DNA of 64,000 bases from WHSW01 sp963828755 (GCA_963828755.1 CAWHFY010000012.1:1-64000); one strand, 5' to 3'. Positions 55,319 to 64,000 are shown, counted from the stretch's first letter. Translations and numbers: made by a program. Notes: a model not told the origin generated them from the letters alone.

Positions 55319-56648
55319 ATGGGAGCGGACGACAGGGAGGCGGAGAACGAGGCGAGGGCTGCGCCGCGCGATCACGCCGACATTGCTGCTCGTGTTCATC
55401 GTCGGCGACATCCTCGGCGGCGGCATCTACGCGCTGGTCGGCGAGGTCGGCGCCGAGACCGGTGGCGCGATCTGGTCGGCCTTCCTGCTCGCCCTGGTGA
55501 TGGCCGCCTTCACGGCCGGTTCCTACGCGGAGCTGGTCTCGAAGTACCCGCGGGCCGGCGGGGCGGCGCTTTACGTTCACCGCGCCTTCAAGAACAACTT
55601 TCTGTCGTTCATCGTCGCCTTCGCCGTGGTTGCGTCCGGGATCACCTCTGCCAGCGCGCTCGCGCGCGGCTTCGGCGGCGACTACCTGAGCGAGTTCGTC
55701 GACATCAAGGTGGTGCTCGGGGCGCTCGCGCTGCTCGCCCTGATCACGCTGATCAACCTGCGCGGCATCTCGGAGTCGGTGAAGCTCAACGTCGGGCTCA
55801 CGATCGTCGAGATCGGCGGCCTGCTCCTGATCGTCCTGATCGCCGTGGTCGCGATCATCGACGGCGACGCGGACCCGGGGCGCGCGTTCGAGTTCAAGGA
55901 GGGCAGCAGCGTGCCGGCGGCGATGCTCGCCGGCGCCGCGCTCGCCTTTTACGCGCTGGTCGGCTTCGAGGACTCGGTCAACGTCGCCGAGGAGACCAAG
56001 AACCCGAGCCGCACCTACCCGAAGGTCCTCTTCATGGGCCTCGGGATCGCCGGCGTCCTGTACTTCCTGGTCACCGTCGGCGCCTCCGCGGTCGTCCCGA
56101 CCGCCGACCTGACGGCCTCCAGCGGCCCGCTGCTCGAGGTCGTCAAGCAGGGCCCGCTCGGGATCCCGGAGAAGGTGTTCTCGGCGATCGGCCTCCTGGC
56201 GCTCTCCAACGGCGCCCTGATCAACATGATCATGGCCTCGCGCCTGCTCTACGGGATGGCGCAGGAGGGGGTCGTCCCGGCGCCGCTCGGGATCGTCGGC
56301 AGCGCCCGGCGCACGCCGTGGGTGGCGATCCTGTTCACGACCGCGATCGCGGCGGTGCTGATCATCACCGGCGACCTCTCGAAGCTCGCCGACACCACCG
56401 TCGCCCTGCTCGTCGTCGTCTTCGCGATCGTCAACGCGAGCGTCCTCTTCCTGCGCCGCGACCCGGTGGACCACGAGCACTTCCGCATCCCGTCGATCTT
56501 TCCGGTGCTCGGGGTCGGCGTCTCGATCGCGCTGCTCACTCAGATCGAGGCCGAGGTCTGGGCGCGAGCCGGGATCCTGATCGCGCTCGGCCTCGTCCTC
56601 TGGTTGCTGAACGCCTTGGTGCTGCGCGTGCAGCCCGCGAGCGCCTAG
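55319..56648 (+). CDS. APC family amino acid permease (one frame break near start)
   Basis: About 443 residues when joined, with 12 TM segments. Diagnostic stretches are VGDILGGGIYALVGEVG, YPRAGGAALYVHRAF, FYALVGFEDSVNVAEETKNPSR and NGALINMIMASRLLYGM. The ATG at 55319 starts a charged N-terminus (MGADDREAENEAR); near 55357 the frame shifts and LRRAITPTLLLVFIVGD continues. It should exchange or import amino acids. The nearest upstream gene is the MFS transporter. Confidence 0.86.
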
Positions 56649-56658
56649 CCTTCCGCGC

Positions 56659-57513
56659 ATGCAGCGAATGGGCCTCGCGCCGGCGCTGGTCGCGCTGATC
56701 GCATCGATCGCGATCCCCGCCACGGCCTCGGCGGCCAAGCACTTCCGCGCCTACGCGTCCTGCGGAGCGAAGGGCAGGCACGCCGACGCCTTCTGTTTCG
56801 AGGGCGACCACCCGGTCGCCGTCCTGCGCGCGTTCGACAAGGCGAAGGTCGGCTACCGGCTCTGCTTCCGCAAGGCCGGCGACCGCCAGCATTGCCGCGA
56901 TCGCCACACCCGCAAGCCCGGCCAGCTCTCGCGAACGCGCTTCGACGTCGACGGCGCCGCCAAGTACAAGCTCGCCTGGTTCGTAAACGGGCGCGCTGTC
57001 GACCGCGACAAGCTCGTCGTGCGCGAGCGGGCCGTCTTCGCGGTCGGCGACTCGCTCGGCGAGGGGACGAAGCCGTACCTGCCCGGCGCGCTGCCCGGCT
57101 GGAAGGTGAGCCAGTCCGTTTCGGTCTCGCGCTTTCTGCCCGAGGGCGTCTCGATCGTCCGCAGCCGCGGCGGGCTGCCCGCGGCGATCGTCTTCGCGCT
57201 CGGCACCAACGACGACCCCCACAACGTGAGCGGCTTTCGCAACGCGGTCGACTCGGTGCTCGCGATCGCCGGGCGGACCCGCTGCGTGGTCGTCCCGAAC
57301 ATCGTCCGGCCCCCGGTGGGCGGTGCCAGCTACTCGGGCTTCAACAGCGCTCTGAACGACCTCGCCAAGCACCACCAGAACCTGCGCATCGTCGATTGGG
57401 CCGGGCTGGTCGCCTCCAACCGCGGCTGGCTCGCCGGCGACGGCGTGCACGTCAACGCGACCGGCTACCAGGCGCGGGCGCGGGCGATCGCCAAACAGGT
57501 CGAGCGGTGCTGA
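56659..57513 (+). CDS. Secreted GDSL/SGNH-like protein
   Basis: A 284-residue exported protein. The signal peptide ends near ATASAA, followed by a ~90-residue Cys-containing domain. An SGNH hydrolase-like domain then begins FAVGDSLGEGTK (Ser of block I) and includes FALGTNDDPHN (block III Asn) and DGVHVNATGYQ (block V Asp-His). These match an SGNH esterase or acyltransferase-type active site. The substrate may be a cell wall or polysaccharide ester. The ATG lies 10 bp after the APC permease stop. Confidence 0.8.
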   Translation: MQRMGLAPALVALIASIAIPATASAAKHFRAYASCGAKGRHADAFCFEGDHPVAVLRAFDKAKVGYRLCFRKAGDRQHCRDRHTRKPGQLSRTRFDVDGAAKYKLAWFVNGRAVDRDKLVVRERAVFAVGDSLGEGTKPYLPGALPGWKVSQSVSVSRFLPEGVSIVRSRGGLPAAIVFALGTNDDPHNVSGFRNAVDSVLAIAGRTRCVVVPNIVRPPVGGASYSGFNSALNDLAKHHQNLRIVDWAGLVASNRGWLAGDGVHVNATGYQARARAIAKQVERC

Positions 57514-57517
57514 TCCG

Positions 57518-58018
57518 ATGGCCGAGACGCTGCAGCTGACCGAGTCCGAGTTCGTCACCGTGGTCGAGTCGACCCCGGAGGCGCTCGTGGTCGAGGCCAC
57601 GTACGGCCCCGGCGGCAGCCCGCCGCCAAAGCACCTCCACCCGGTCCAGGACGAGGTCTTTCAGATCCTCGAGGGCACCCTGCGCTTCCGGCTCGGCTCG
57701 ATCGAGCGCGACCTCGAGGTCGGCGAGGAGATCGAGATCCCGGCCGGGGTCGCGCACCAGGTCTTCAACCCGCACGACGAGGTCGCGCGGGTGAGCTGGC
57801 GCACCAGCCCGGCGGGGCGCACCGAGCAGTGGTTCCGCGCCGTCGACGCGCTCAACCGCGAGGCGGGCGGCAAGACGCCGAGCGCGCTGGCCTACGCGGT
57901 CCTGCTGAGCGCGTACCGCGACAGCTTCCGTCTCGCGATCGGGCCCGACCCCCTGGTCGGCCCGGTGATCGCCGCGCTCGGCGCGCTCGGGCGCCTGCGC
58001 GGGCACCGCGCCACATAG
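57518..58018 (+). CDS. Cupin domain protein
   Basis: A 166-residue protein. The cupin barrel has PPKHLHPVQDEVFQILEGTL (metal-type His, His, Glu) and IPAGVAHQVFNPHDE (fourth His). After the barrel come ~60 helical residues (ALAYAVLLSAYRDSFRLA). Function unknown; often such proteins are dioxygenases or sensors. It starts 5 bp after the GDSL-like gene, so they are probably co-transcribed. Confidence 0.8.
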   Translation: MAETLQLTESEFVTVVESTPEALVVEATYGPGGSPPPKHLHPVQDEVFQILEGTLRFRLGSIERDLEVGEEIEIPAGVAHQVFNPHDEVARVSWRTSPAGRTEQWFRAVDALNREAGGKTPSALAYAVLLSAYRDSFRLAIGPDPLVGPVIAALGALGRLRGHRAT

Positions 58019-58027
58019 GCTGGCGCG

Positions 58028-58876
58028 GTGAAGTTCGCGGTCGGCTACTTCCCCACGGACGAGGGCATCGACCCGGTCACCCTGGCCCGGATGGTCGAGG
58101 AGCGCCCGTTCGAGTCCCTGTTCTTCACCGACCACACCCACATCCCGGCGTCGCGCGAAACGCCCTATCCGGCCGGGACCGAGCTACCGCGCGAGTACTC
58201 GCGCATCCACGACCCGTTCGTCGCCCTGATGGCCGCGGGAGCCGCCACCGAGCGGATCCTGCTCGGGACCGGGGTCTGCCTGGTGGTCGAGCGCGACCCG
58301 ATCGCGACCGCGAAGGCCGCCGCCAGCGTCGACCGCCTCACGGGCGGGCGGCTGCTGTTCGGGGTCGGGGCGGGCTGGAACGAGGACGAGATGCGAAACC
58401 ACGGCACCGACCCGCGCCGCCGGTTCTCGATCCTGCGCGAGCGGGTCGAGGCGATCAAGGAGATCTGGACCAACGACGAGGCGAGCTACCACGGCGAGCA
58501 CGTCGACTTCGACCGGATCTGGTGCTGGCCGAAGCCGCTCACCGAGCCGCACCCGCCGATCATCGTCGGCGGCCACGGCAAGCGGGTGCTCGACCGCGTG
58601 CTCGCCTTCGGCGACGAGTGGATTCCGAACCGGATCGGCGACGACGCCAAGATCAGCGCCCGGATCGCCCGGTTGCGCGACGCCGGGGTCGACGCCGGGC
58701 GCGGGCCGATCCCGACCACGCTCGCCAACGCCCCGACCGATCCCGAGGTGCTCGACCTCTACGAGCGCTCCGGCGTGCACCGGGCGTTGTTCTGGGTCGC
58801 GCAGGGCGACGAGGCGGACCTCGAGCGCCGACTCGACCGGCTCAGCGCCGCGGTCGAGGTCTACGAGAGCGCCTGA
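58028..58876 (+). CDS. LLM class F420-dependent oxidoreductase
   Basis: A 282-residue TIM-barrel enzyme of the luciferase-like monooxygenase family. FESLFFTDHTHIP, TGVCLVVERDPIATAKAAAS, GRLLFGVGAGWNEDEM and PPIIVGGHGKRVLDRVLAFGDEW are typical of the F420-dependent actinobacterial subgroup. The start is GTG 58028. It should reduce or oxidise an unknown small molecule with F420 (or FMN). It follows the cupin gene after 9 bp. Confidence 0.87.
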   Translation: MKFAVGYFPTDEGIDPVTLARMVEERPFESLFFTDHTHIPASRETPYPAGTELPREYSRIHDPFVALMAAGAATERILLGTGVCLVVERDPIATAKAAASVDRLTGGRLLFGVGAGWNEDEMRNHGTDPRRRFSILRERVEAIKEIWTNDEASYHGEHVDFDRIWCWPKPLTEPHPPIIVGGHGKRVLDRVLAFGDEWIPNRIGDDAKISARIARLRDAGVDAGRGPIPTTLANAPTDPEVLDLYERSGVHRALFWVAQGDEADLERRLDRLSAAVEVYESA

Positions 58877-58941
58877 GCCGGCGCCGGGTCGCCCCAACCG
58901 GCTCGGTCTCGGCGCGGCTGGAGCGCGGCCAGGCCGGTCGC

Positions 58942-60096
58942 TCAGAGCTGCGTCGAATCGAACTCGAGCCCCAGCAGCGAGCGGCCGGTCAGCTCCCAGG
59001 TCGCCGGCCCGACCAGCATGTGCTGGGTCGCGGCGTGGATGTCGCGGAAGCGGCGCTCGAGCGGCCCGGTCTCATAGATCGCGCTGCCTCCGGCCAGCGA
59101 CCAGGCGGCGTCGACCGCCGACGCCGAGGACTCGATCGCGTTGGTGGCGGCGAGCCGCAGCCCGGCGCGCAGCTCGAGCGGGATCGTGCGGTCCGTCCGC
59201 GCCGCCTCCCAGGCGCGCTCGACCGCGTCGTAGAGCAACGCCCGCGCGGACCGCACCGCCGCCTCGGCGCGCGCGATCCCGGACTGGGTCGAGGCTCGCT
59301 CGGCGAGCTTGCGGGTGCTCAGCGTCGGGGTCTTCACGCCGGCGAGCTCGCCGACGTCGTCGAGCGCTCCGCGGGCGATCCCGAGACCGACCGCGGCGAT
59401 CGCCCCGGCGAGCAGCCCGAACGGGGGGAACGCGTAGAGCGGGCCGGGCTCGCGAGGCGCGCCGGTGAGCAGCGAGGCCGAGCGCGCCGCCGGGATCGCG
59501 ACGGCGTCGGCGACCACATCGTGGCTGCCGGTCGCACGCAGCCCGGAGACCGACCAGGTGTCGACCACCTCGACCTCCGGGGCGGCGAACAGCGCGAGGC
59601 GGATGTCGGGGCGCCCGGACTCGAGCATCCGCGCCTCGCCGTCGTCGTGGACGACGCAACCGCCCATCACCCAGTCGCAGTGCTCGACGTTGCTCGCGAA
59701 GCGCCAGCGGCCCGAGATCGAGAGCAGCTCGTCGTTCGCGTCGGCGCGGCCCGAGGGCGCGAAGACGCCGCCGACCACGGTCGCCGCGCCGCCGTAGACC
59801 TCGGCCGCGGACTCGGGCTCGAGGTAGGCGGCCAGCATGCCCGCGGTCGCGCAGACCGCCACGCACCAGCCGGCGGCGCCGTCGCCGCGGGCGAGCACCT
59901 CGACCGACTCGAGCAGCTGCGCGGGAGGGGCCTCGCCGCCGCCGACCGACGCGGGCACGCAGAGCCGATAGAGGCCGGCGGCCGCGATCGCCTTCGAGAG
60001 CTCGGGTTCGAGCGCTCGGCGCCGCTCGGAGGCGCTCGCCAGCCGGGCCGCCATCGGCGCGAGCTCGCGCGCGCCCTGCACCGTCGGTCCCGCCAT
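58942..60096 (-). CDS. Acyl-CoA dehydrogenase-fold flavin monooxygenase
   Basis: A 384-residue protein with the acyl-CoA dehydrogenase fold and the C-terminal domain of the HsaA/group D flavin monooxygenase type. Seen are the N-terminal helices, the middle beta domain (ISGRWRFASNVEHCDWVMGG) and a C-terminal helical domain (SAVDAAWSLAGGSAIYETGP then RRFRDIHAATQHM). True acyl-CoA dehydrogenases have a catalytic Glu that I do not find, so a monooxygenase fed by a flavin reductase is more likely. It converges on the LLM gene. Confidence 0.8.
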   Translation of the reverse strand: MAGPTVQGARELAPMAARLASASERRRALEPELSKAIAAAGLYRLCVPASVGGGEAPPAQLLESVEVLARGDGAAGWCVAVCATAGMLAAYLEPESAAEVYGGAATVVGGVFAPSGRADANDELLSISGRWRFASNVEHCDWVMGGCVVHDDGEARMLESGRPDIRLALFAAPEVEVVDTWSVSGLRATGSHDVVADAVAIPAARSASLLTGAPREPGPLYAFPPFGLLAGAIAAVGLGIARGALDDVGELAGVKTPTLSTRKLAERASTQSGIARAEAAVRSARALLYDAVERAWEAARTDRTIPLELRAGLRLAATNAIESSASAVDAAWSLAGGSAIYETGPLERRFRDIHAATQHMLVGPATWELTGRSLLGLEFDSTQL

Positions 60097-60222
60097 CGGC
60101 TGATCATCTCACGCCCGTAGTTCTCCACACCGAGATTGCGGATCGCCCCTTGATTTTCTCCCCCTCGAGATGAGAGGCTGGCGCTCGCCGCGTGGCGCGC
60201 TGAGCGCCCGGGGCCTGGCGGA

Positions 60223-60280
60223 GACGTCACCGACTGGGGGGTGCTCTACGCCGTCGGGTGAGAGAGCTCCCGGTGACGTC
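60223..60280. repeat. Perfect 10-bp inverted repeat
   Basis: GACGTCACCG (60223-60232) and CGGTGACGTC (60271-60280) flank 38 bp. A smaller GC hairpin (ggcgctc/gagcgcc) lies just to the left. The region separates the flavin monooxygenase start from the end of the phosphoesterase gene. It could be a terminator or an operator of the monooxygenase gene; no T-tract is seen. Confidence 0.35.
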
Positions 60281-60296
60281 TTCGCCTTGGGGGTTC

Positions 60297-60893
60297 TTAG
60301 ATTGAGAGCCGGGTGCCGGCGGGCCCGAGGTTGTGGACCTCGGTCGCGCCGATCGTCGAGCTCTCGCCCCAGCTCTCGTGGATGTGACCGCAGACCGCGA
60401 GCCGCGGCTGCTTTGCCTCGATCGCCTCGAGGATCGCGACGCTGCCGAGGTGGTCGCCGGCGCTCGACGCGTCGACGTGTCCCTGCGGCGGCGAATGCAC
60501 GATCAGCACGCCGCCCGCCGGGGCCTCGGCGAGCCGCTCGGCGGCCTCGGCGTCGGAGAGGTCGAAGCTCCAGTCCCAGGGGGTGACCGGGACCCCGGCA
60601 CCGAGCCCGAAGAACTCGACCCCGTCGATCTCGGTGCCCTCGCCGTGGAGGACGGTCGCCGACTTCCAGTCCGCGGCGGCCTCGCGCAGCGCCTCCTCGG
60701 TCTCGTTGTTGCCGGGGACGAGCAGGGTCGGGGCCTCGATCGCGGCGAGCGCGTCGATCGCCTCGCCGAGGCCCTCGTGAACCGAGGCGAAGTCGCCGGC
60801 GCCGATCACGACGTCGGCGTCGGCGCTCAGCTCGACCAGCCGCGCGGCCTGGTCGAGGTCGCGGTGCAGGTCGGAGAAGGCGAGGATGCGCAT
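60297..60893 (-). CDS. Metallophosphoesterase
   Basis: A ~198-residue calcineurin-like phosphoesterase. The metal motifs are FSDLHRDLD (D-x-H), VIGAGDFASV (GD), LVPGNNETEE (GNxE, in place of the usual GNHD), IVHSPPQGH and CGHIHESWG (GHxH). The His-to-Glu change in GNNE is also seen in some YfcE/Icc-like members. Substrate unknown. ATG 60893 is chosen over a TTG three codons upstream. It is 10 bp downstream of LtrA and co-oriented. Confidence 0.85.
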   Translation of the reverse strand: MRILAFSDLHRDLDQAARLVELSADADVVIGAGDFASVHEGLGEAIDALAAIEAPTLLVPGNNETEEALREAAADWKSATVLHGEGTEIDGVEFFGLGAGVPVTPWDWSFDLSDAEAAERLAEAPAGGVLIVHSPPQGHVDASSAGDHLGSVAILEAIEAKQPRLAVCGHIHESWGESSTIGATEVHNLGPAGTRLSI

Positions 60894-60903
60894 CGACGGC
60901 AAC

Positions 60904-62101
60904 TTACCCGGAGGCGATCGGATTGGTCAGCGACTCGGCGCCGTCCTTGCGGACGCGCTGGCGCGAGTCGCGGAAGTGCATCGTCTCGTAGGCGATCAGG
61001 GCGACGTGGACCGCGGCGACCGCGAGCACCGCTGCGAGCGCGTCGGCCGCGGTCGCGAACGGGATCAGCGCGAGCAGGATCACCGCGGCGAAGAGGCGCT
61101 GGCGGTTGACCGTGCCGATGTTGCGCAGGCGAAAGAGGACGTGGCCGATCAGGTAGAGCGCGGCGCCGCCGCAGAGCGCCACCGCGGCGACGGCCTCGAG
61201 CGGCTCGTCGACGTGCAGCAGGGTCTTCTTCAGCCCCAGCGCGACGAGCACGACACCGGCGATCATCACCAGGTGCAGGATCGCGTAGGAGTCGAGCGCG
61301 ACCCGGTTGCGCAGCTCGCGATCGAGCGCCGCGAAGCGCCGCCCGGCCACCAGCGCGACGACGTCGAAGTATGCCCACCACTGGCAGGCGGCGATCGTCA
61401 GCCCGGCGAGCGCGGCGATCGACCACGCCGAGCGTCAGCCCGGTCTCGGTCAGCCCGGCTCCGGTCGCGACGATCGACTCGCCGAGCGCGATGATCACGA
61501 TCAGGCCGAAGCGCTCGTGAAAGTGGGTCGGAAGCACGTGGAAGCCCGAGACGCCCCGCACGTAGGGGGTGCCGTAGTCGATCACGATCGCGACGATCCA
61601 CAGCCCGGCCGCGGCGCCGCCGTCCAGGAAGCCGGCGATCGCGATCAGCACCGGCGCGGCCAGCAGCCCGGGCGCGAGCGAGCGGATCGCGTCGGCCACC
61701 TCGACCTCGTCGACCCCGTAGGTGTAGACGGCGAGGTGGATCACCCGCACCGCCAGGTAGGCGATGCCGAAGACCACCGAGTCCTCGCCGAACGCCTGCG
61801 GCACCGCGAGCGCGGCGATCAGCATCGCGCCCATCGCGCCGAGCAGCGCGACCCGGGCGATTCCGTCGTCGGAGTGCAGGGCGTTGGTGAGCCAGGTGTA
61901 GCCGGCCCACGCCCACCAGACCACGGCCAGCACCAGCATCCCCTGGCCGAGGCCCTCCCACGTCGTGTGGGCGGCCATCAGGCCGGTGACCTGGGTGAAC
62001 GCGAATACGAAGACGAGGTCGAAGAAGAGCTCGAGTGGGGTGACCCGATCCTCCTCGGTCGGCTCCGGCTCACGGGCGAGGGGTGTCGTCGTCGCCTCCA
62101 T
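60904..62101 (-). CDS. Low temperature requirement protein A family (one frame break)
   Basis: About 399 residues with 10-12 TM helices. The start MEATTTPLAREPEPTEEDRV is followed by the family signature TPLELFFDLVFVFAFTQVTG, with later FHVLPTHFHERFGLIVIIAL and GESIVATG. A shift near 61425 leads to WSIAALAGLTIAACQWWAYF and an ending at 60904. The family takes its name from growth at low temperature in Listeria; the biochemical role is unknown. Next gene downstream is the phosphoesterase. Confidence 0.85.
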
Positions 62102-62107
62102 CGACGC

Positions 62108-62897
62108 TCAGGATGGCGAAGGCGGCTCGTGGGCGCGCTCGAGCTCGGCGCCCAACTCGAGCGTCCGCGGGTCGAGCTCGGCGTCGACCAGCTCGAAACG
62201 GCGCCCGAGCTCGGCGACGATCGCCTCCTCGACCTGCGTCGAGGGTCGTCCCGGGGACCTCGTCGGCGACGCTGCCGACCGTCGCGGGATCCCACTCGAG
62301 CTCGAGCGCCTCGTAGGCGGGCACGAGCGCCTCGCGCAGCACCTGCTGAGCCGTCGACGACGAGGACGCCGCCGACGTGGGCGCCGCCGGCGATCAGGCG
62401 CTGCCCGATCCCGGCCAGCTTGGTCCGCTCGCGGGCGTTGACGCTCCAGGCCCCCGGGCAGTACTCGCCGGGCACCTCGCCGATCCGGGCGTCGACGCCG
62501 AGCTCCCGCAGGGCGTCGGTGACGATCGTCGCGATCGCCTCGAAGCGGTCGTGGGTGCGCCTCGACCGGGCCGCTCGTCCGCGGTCGCCCAAGCGAACGC
62601 GAGCGTGTGCTCATGGAAGGCCGCGGCCCGCCCGCCGGCGAGCCGCACCACCGGCTCGAACCCGGCCGCGCGCGCCGCCTCGACCGCGCGCTCGAATCCC
62701 GGCGCGGCGCGGTCCTGCTTCGAGAAGGCGAGCTCGCGGGCCGGGCGGTGGAGGCGGAAGGTCGGGGCGAGTTCACCCGCCGCGACCCGGTTCAGGATCG
62801 CCTCGGAGACGCCTGTCCCGTACGCGCCGCGCCCGGGAAAGCCCGCGCGGATCAGCCTGAGCAGGGGTTCTTCTTGAATGTGAGCGTTTGCTTGCAA
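62108..62897 (-). CDS. Lipoate-protein ligase A/B-like protein (about four frame breaks)
   Basis: About 262 residues when joined. Parts recognisable as the BPL/LplA fold are LSE-like GVSEAILNRVAAGELAPTFR, then FEPVVRLAGGRAAAFHEHTL (the RxGGxx lipoate-binding loop), EVPGEYCPGAWSVNARERTK with KLAGIGQRLIAGGAHVGGVL (catalytic Lys region), and a helical C-terminal region. Breaks fall near 62570 (two close together), 62346 and 62245. It should attach or transfer lipoate or octanoate. It ends just before LtrA; the CRP-type palindrome lies 2 bp upstream of the chosen ATG, so the real start could be slightly further in. Confidence 0.7.
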
Positions 62898-62898
62898 G

Positions 62899-62914
62899 TG
62901 TGACCACCGTCACA
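62899..62914. promoter_or_regulatory. Perfect CRP-type palindrome
   Basis: TGTGA-N6-TCACA, the exact consensus of CRP/Rv3676-type regulators, extended to GTGTGAC...GTCACAC. It lies between the divergent lipoate ligase-like gene and the RPF-like gene at 63106. In Mycobacterium tuberculosis the CRP homologue controls rpfA, so a similar link is plausible here. Confidence 0.6.
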
Positions 62915-63105
62915 CACGAACTGTCGTTCGCCGGTCAACCTGCCGCCTCACGGATTCAACCCCGGAGGCGGGCCTCCGCGCGAACGAGCGCGGTGGTCAC
63001 TCGAATGTAACGCCGCCCCGGGGCCGCGAAGCCGCCCGGCCAACCACCCCGACCAAGTTCGAGGCGAACCACGCCGACCGGGTGCACCGAACGGAGGTGA
63101 CCACC

Positions 63106-63579
63106 GTGTCACGCAAGTCCAAGCTGCTTTCAGTCACGTGCGCGCTCGCGCTCGGCCTCGGCGCTACCACGGCCGCCCAGGCTGCGACGCCCCAGCTGCG
63201 CCTGCTCGACGGCCCCGCCGACAACTTCGAGAGCTCGATCGAGAACCACAAGATCGTCCAGCACTACGAGGCGCTCGGCGCGAAGGCGAAGCGCCTCGCC
63301 GTACGGGCGCCGAAGGTCGCCAGCCAGCCCGACTACGGGCTCGCCGGCGGCGTCTCGCAGTCCGCCCTCGACGCGATCGCGTCCTGCGAGTCCGGCGGCG
63401 ACCCGAGCGCGGTCGACTCCTCGGGCACCTACTACGGCCTCTACCAGTTCGACACCGGCACCTGGGCCTCGGTCGGCGGCAAGGGCAGTCCGGCCGACGC
63501 GTCGCCGGAGGAGCAGAGCTACCGGGCCTCGCTGCTCTACGCGCGCGCCGGCTCGAGTCCCTGGCCCGTCTGCGGCTAG
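63106..63579 (+). CDS. RPF-like secreted transglycosylase
   Basis: A 157-residue exported protein. GTG 63106 follows a strong GGAGGTGA site. The signal peptide (LLSVTCALALGLGATTAAQA) is followed by a ~75-residue linker region and a C-terminal transglycosylase/resuscitation-promoting factor-like domain: LDAIASCESGGDPSAVD (catalytic Glu), TYYGLYQFDTGTWASVGG and QSYRASLLYARAG, ending WPVCG. The two Cys likely form the domain's conserved disulfide. It should cleave peptidoglycan during growth resumption or division. A hairpin terminator follows. Confidence 0.88.
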   Translation: MSRKSKLLSVTCALALGLGATTAAQAATPQLRLLDGPADNFESSIENHKIVQHYEALGAKAKRLAVRAPKVASQPDYGLAGGVSQSALDAIASCESGGDPSAVDSSGTYYGLYQFDTGTWASVGGKGSPADASPEEQSYRASLLYARAGSSPWPVCG

Positions 63580-63600
63580 ACGACTCCCGGTAGTTCAGCG

Positions 63601-63632
63601 CCGCCCTGCCGCTATTGCCGGCGGGGCGGTTT
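63601..63632 (+). terminator. Hairpin terminator after the RPF-like gene
   Basis: CCGCCCtGCCG (63601-63611) pairs with CGGCGGGGCGG (63619-63629), about 11 pairs with one wobble, followed by TTT. Confidence 0.55.
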
Positions 63633-63647
63633 GCCGATGGGTGGGGG

Positions 63648-64000
63648 ATGAACGGCGACGACTTCGTCCTCGTCCAGGGGCTGCGCGACACGCGCGGCGC
63701 CCTGGAGCGGTGGAACGCGAACCCCTGGCCGGTGCTGCGGGTCTGGGCCGGGGGCGCGCTCGTCGTCGCCTCGACGCTGCTCTTCGCCGTCTGGGCGATC
63801 GCCTCGGTCTCGCCGGTCGACCTGACCGCGCTCGGGGTCCCGGGCCTCAACCAGGACCCGGAGCTCGGCGACATCGGCCACATCCTGTTTCGCAACTCGC
63901 TGGTGCTCGCGCTGCACGCGTTCGCCTGCGTCGCCGGCTTCATCGCGGGCAGCTCGCTGGCGCTGGGCGCCGAGCAGCGGACCGGGCTGTCCAAGCTCGT
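63648..64000 (+). CDS. Membrane protein, N-terminal part (runs off window), SpoIIM-like
   Basis: About 117 residues before the window ends. MNGDDFVLVQGLRDTRGALE is cytoplasmic, then VWAGGALVVASTLLFAVWAI is a TM helix, followed by a soluble loop and a second hydrophobic stretch (SLVLALHAFACVAGFIAGSS). The pattern FRNSLVLALH and AGFIAGSSLALG resembles stage II sporulation protein M-type membrane proteins, but this is a weak match on a partial sequence. Confidence 0.5.
   Translation, partial: MNGDDFVLVQGLRDTRGALERWNANPWPVLRVWAGGALVVASTLLFAVWAIASVSPVDLTALGVPGLNQDPELGDIGHILFRNSLVLALHAFACVAGFIAGSSLALGAEQRTGLSKL

Noticed and set aside
54216..56738. 840-codon leftward ORF opposite the MFS and APC transporters
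   Set aside because: Runs of Arg/Asp/Gln and no domains; the opposite strand has clear transporter motifs.
62915..63105. c-di-AMP (ydaO-type) riboswitch before the RPF-like gene
   Set aside because: Such riboswitches do precede RPF genes in streptomycetes, but I could not match the conserved core here.

Overview
The window looks like chromosomal DNA from a high-GC actinobacterium. Gene content points to class Thermoleophilia, order Solirubrobacterales; this is an inference from family content, not a computed placement. Supporting signs are very GC-rich codon use, an F420-type LLM oxidoreductase, a local array of NTF2/SnoaL-like proteins beginning MSQENV, an FtsE-FtsX-S41 peptidase-RNase R-SmpB block, GH15 beside zwf, and an RPF-like lytic enzyme. 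I see no phage, insertion sequence, CRISPR array, tRNA or rRNA.

Layout. 0-5.2 kb: a leftward, start/stop-overlapping operon zwf, GH15 glycosidase, GMC oxidoreductase, type II NADH dehydrogenase (central carbon and redox). 5.3-9.1 kb: aldose epimerase, 2-hydroxyacid dehydrogenase, PfkB kinase and a cyclase-family hydrolase. 9.1-17.9 kb: cytochrome P450, SfLAP/GAP-like membrane protein, DUF2252 protein, SulP transporter, AI-2E-type transporter and a 4-TM holin-like/phosphodiesterase fusion. 17.9-22.5 kb: a small secreted protein, an arylsulfatase and a YrhK-like membrane protein. The sulfatase segment lies between two diverged copies of the junction of its neighbours. 22.6-24 kb: glutamate decarboxylase. 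24.2-31.7 kb: ftsE, ftsX, S41 protease, rnr, smpB and a long Pro/Ala-rich coiled-coil protein ending in a helix-hairpin-helix. 31.7-35.5 kb: a disulfide oxidoreductase-like flavoprotein, a LigD-like phosphoesterase/pseudoligase, an M50 protease and the tmRNA gene ssrA, which I found by eye on the minus strand. 35.6-46 kb: mostly metabolic genes (PEP mutase/ICL-like, M20 peptidase, fatty acid hydroxylase) plus small, possibly stress-related genes. 46-49 kb: five SnoaL-like paralogues, three of them with the same GATACT box 8-9 nt before the start codon, which suggests leaderless transcripts. 48.9-51.4 kb: a complete polar amino acid ABC transporter. 51.5-62.9 kb: SDR, PYROXD2-like flavoprotein, MFS and APC transporters, GDSL-like protein, cupin, LLM oxidoreductase, flavin monooxygenase, phosphoesterase, LtrA and a lipoate ligase-like protein. 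62.9-64 kb: an RPF-like gene behind a perfect CRP-type palindrome, then the start of a membrane protein.

Quality note. About 23 of roughly 65 genes are broken by single-base frame changes, several of them at C or G homopolymers, and including rnr, which carries three. In one place two diverged copies of the same sequence show directly that one copy has an extra base. The simplest reading is uncorrected indel error from sequencing; for most of these genes I therefore give full-length coordinates and state where the frame breaks. Frame-break positions are read by eye and are good to about 10-20 bases.
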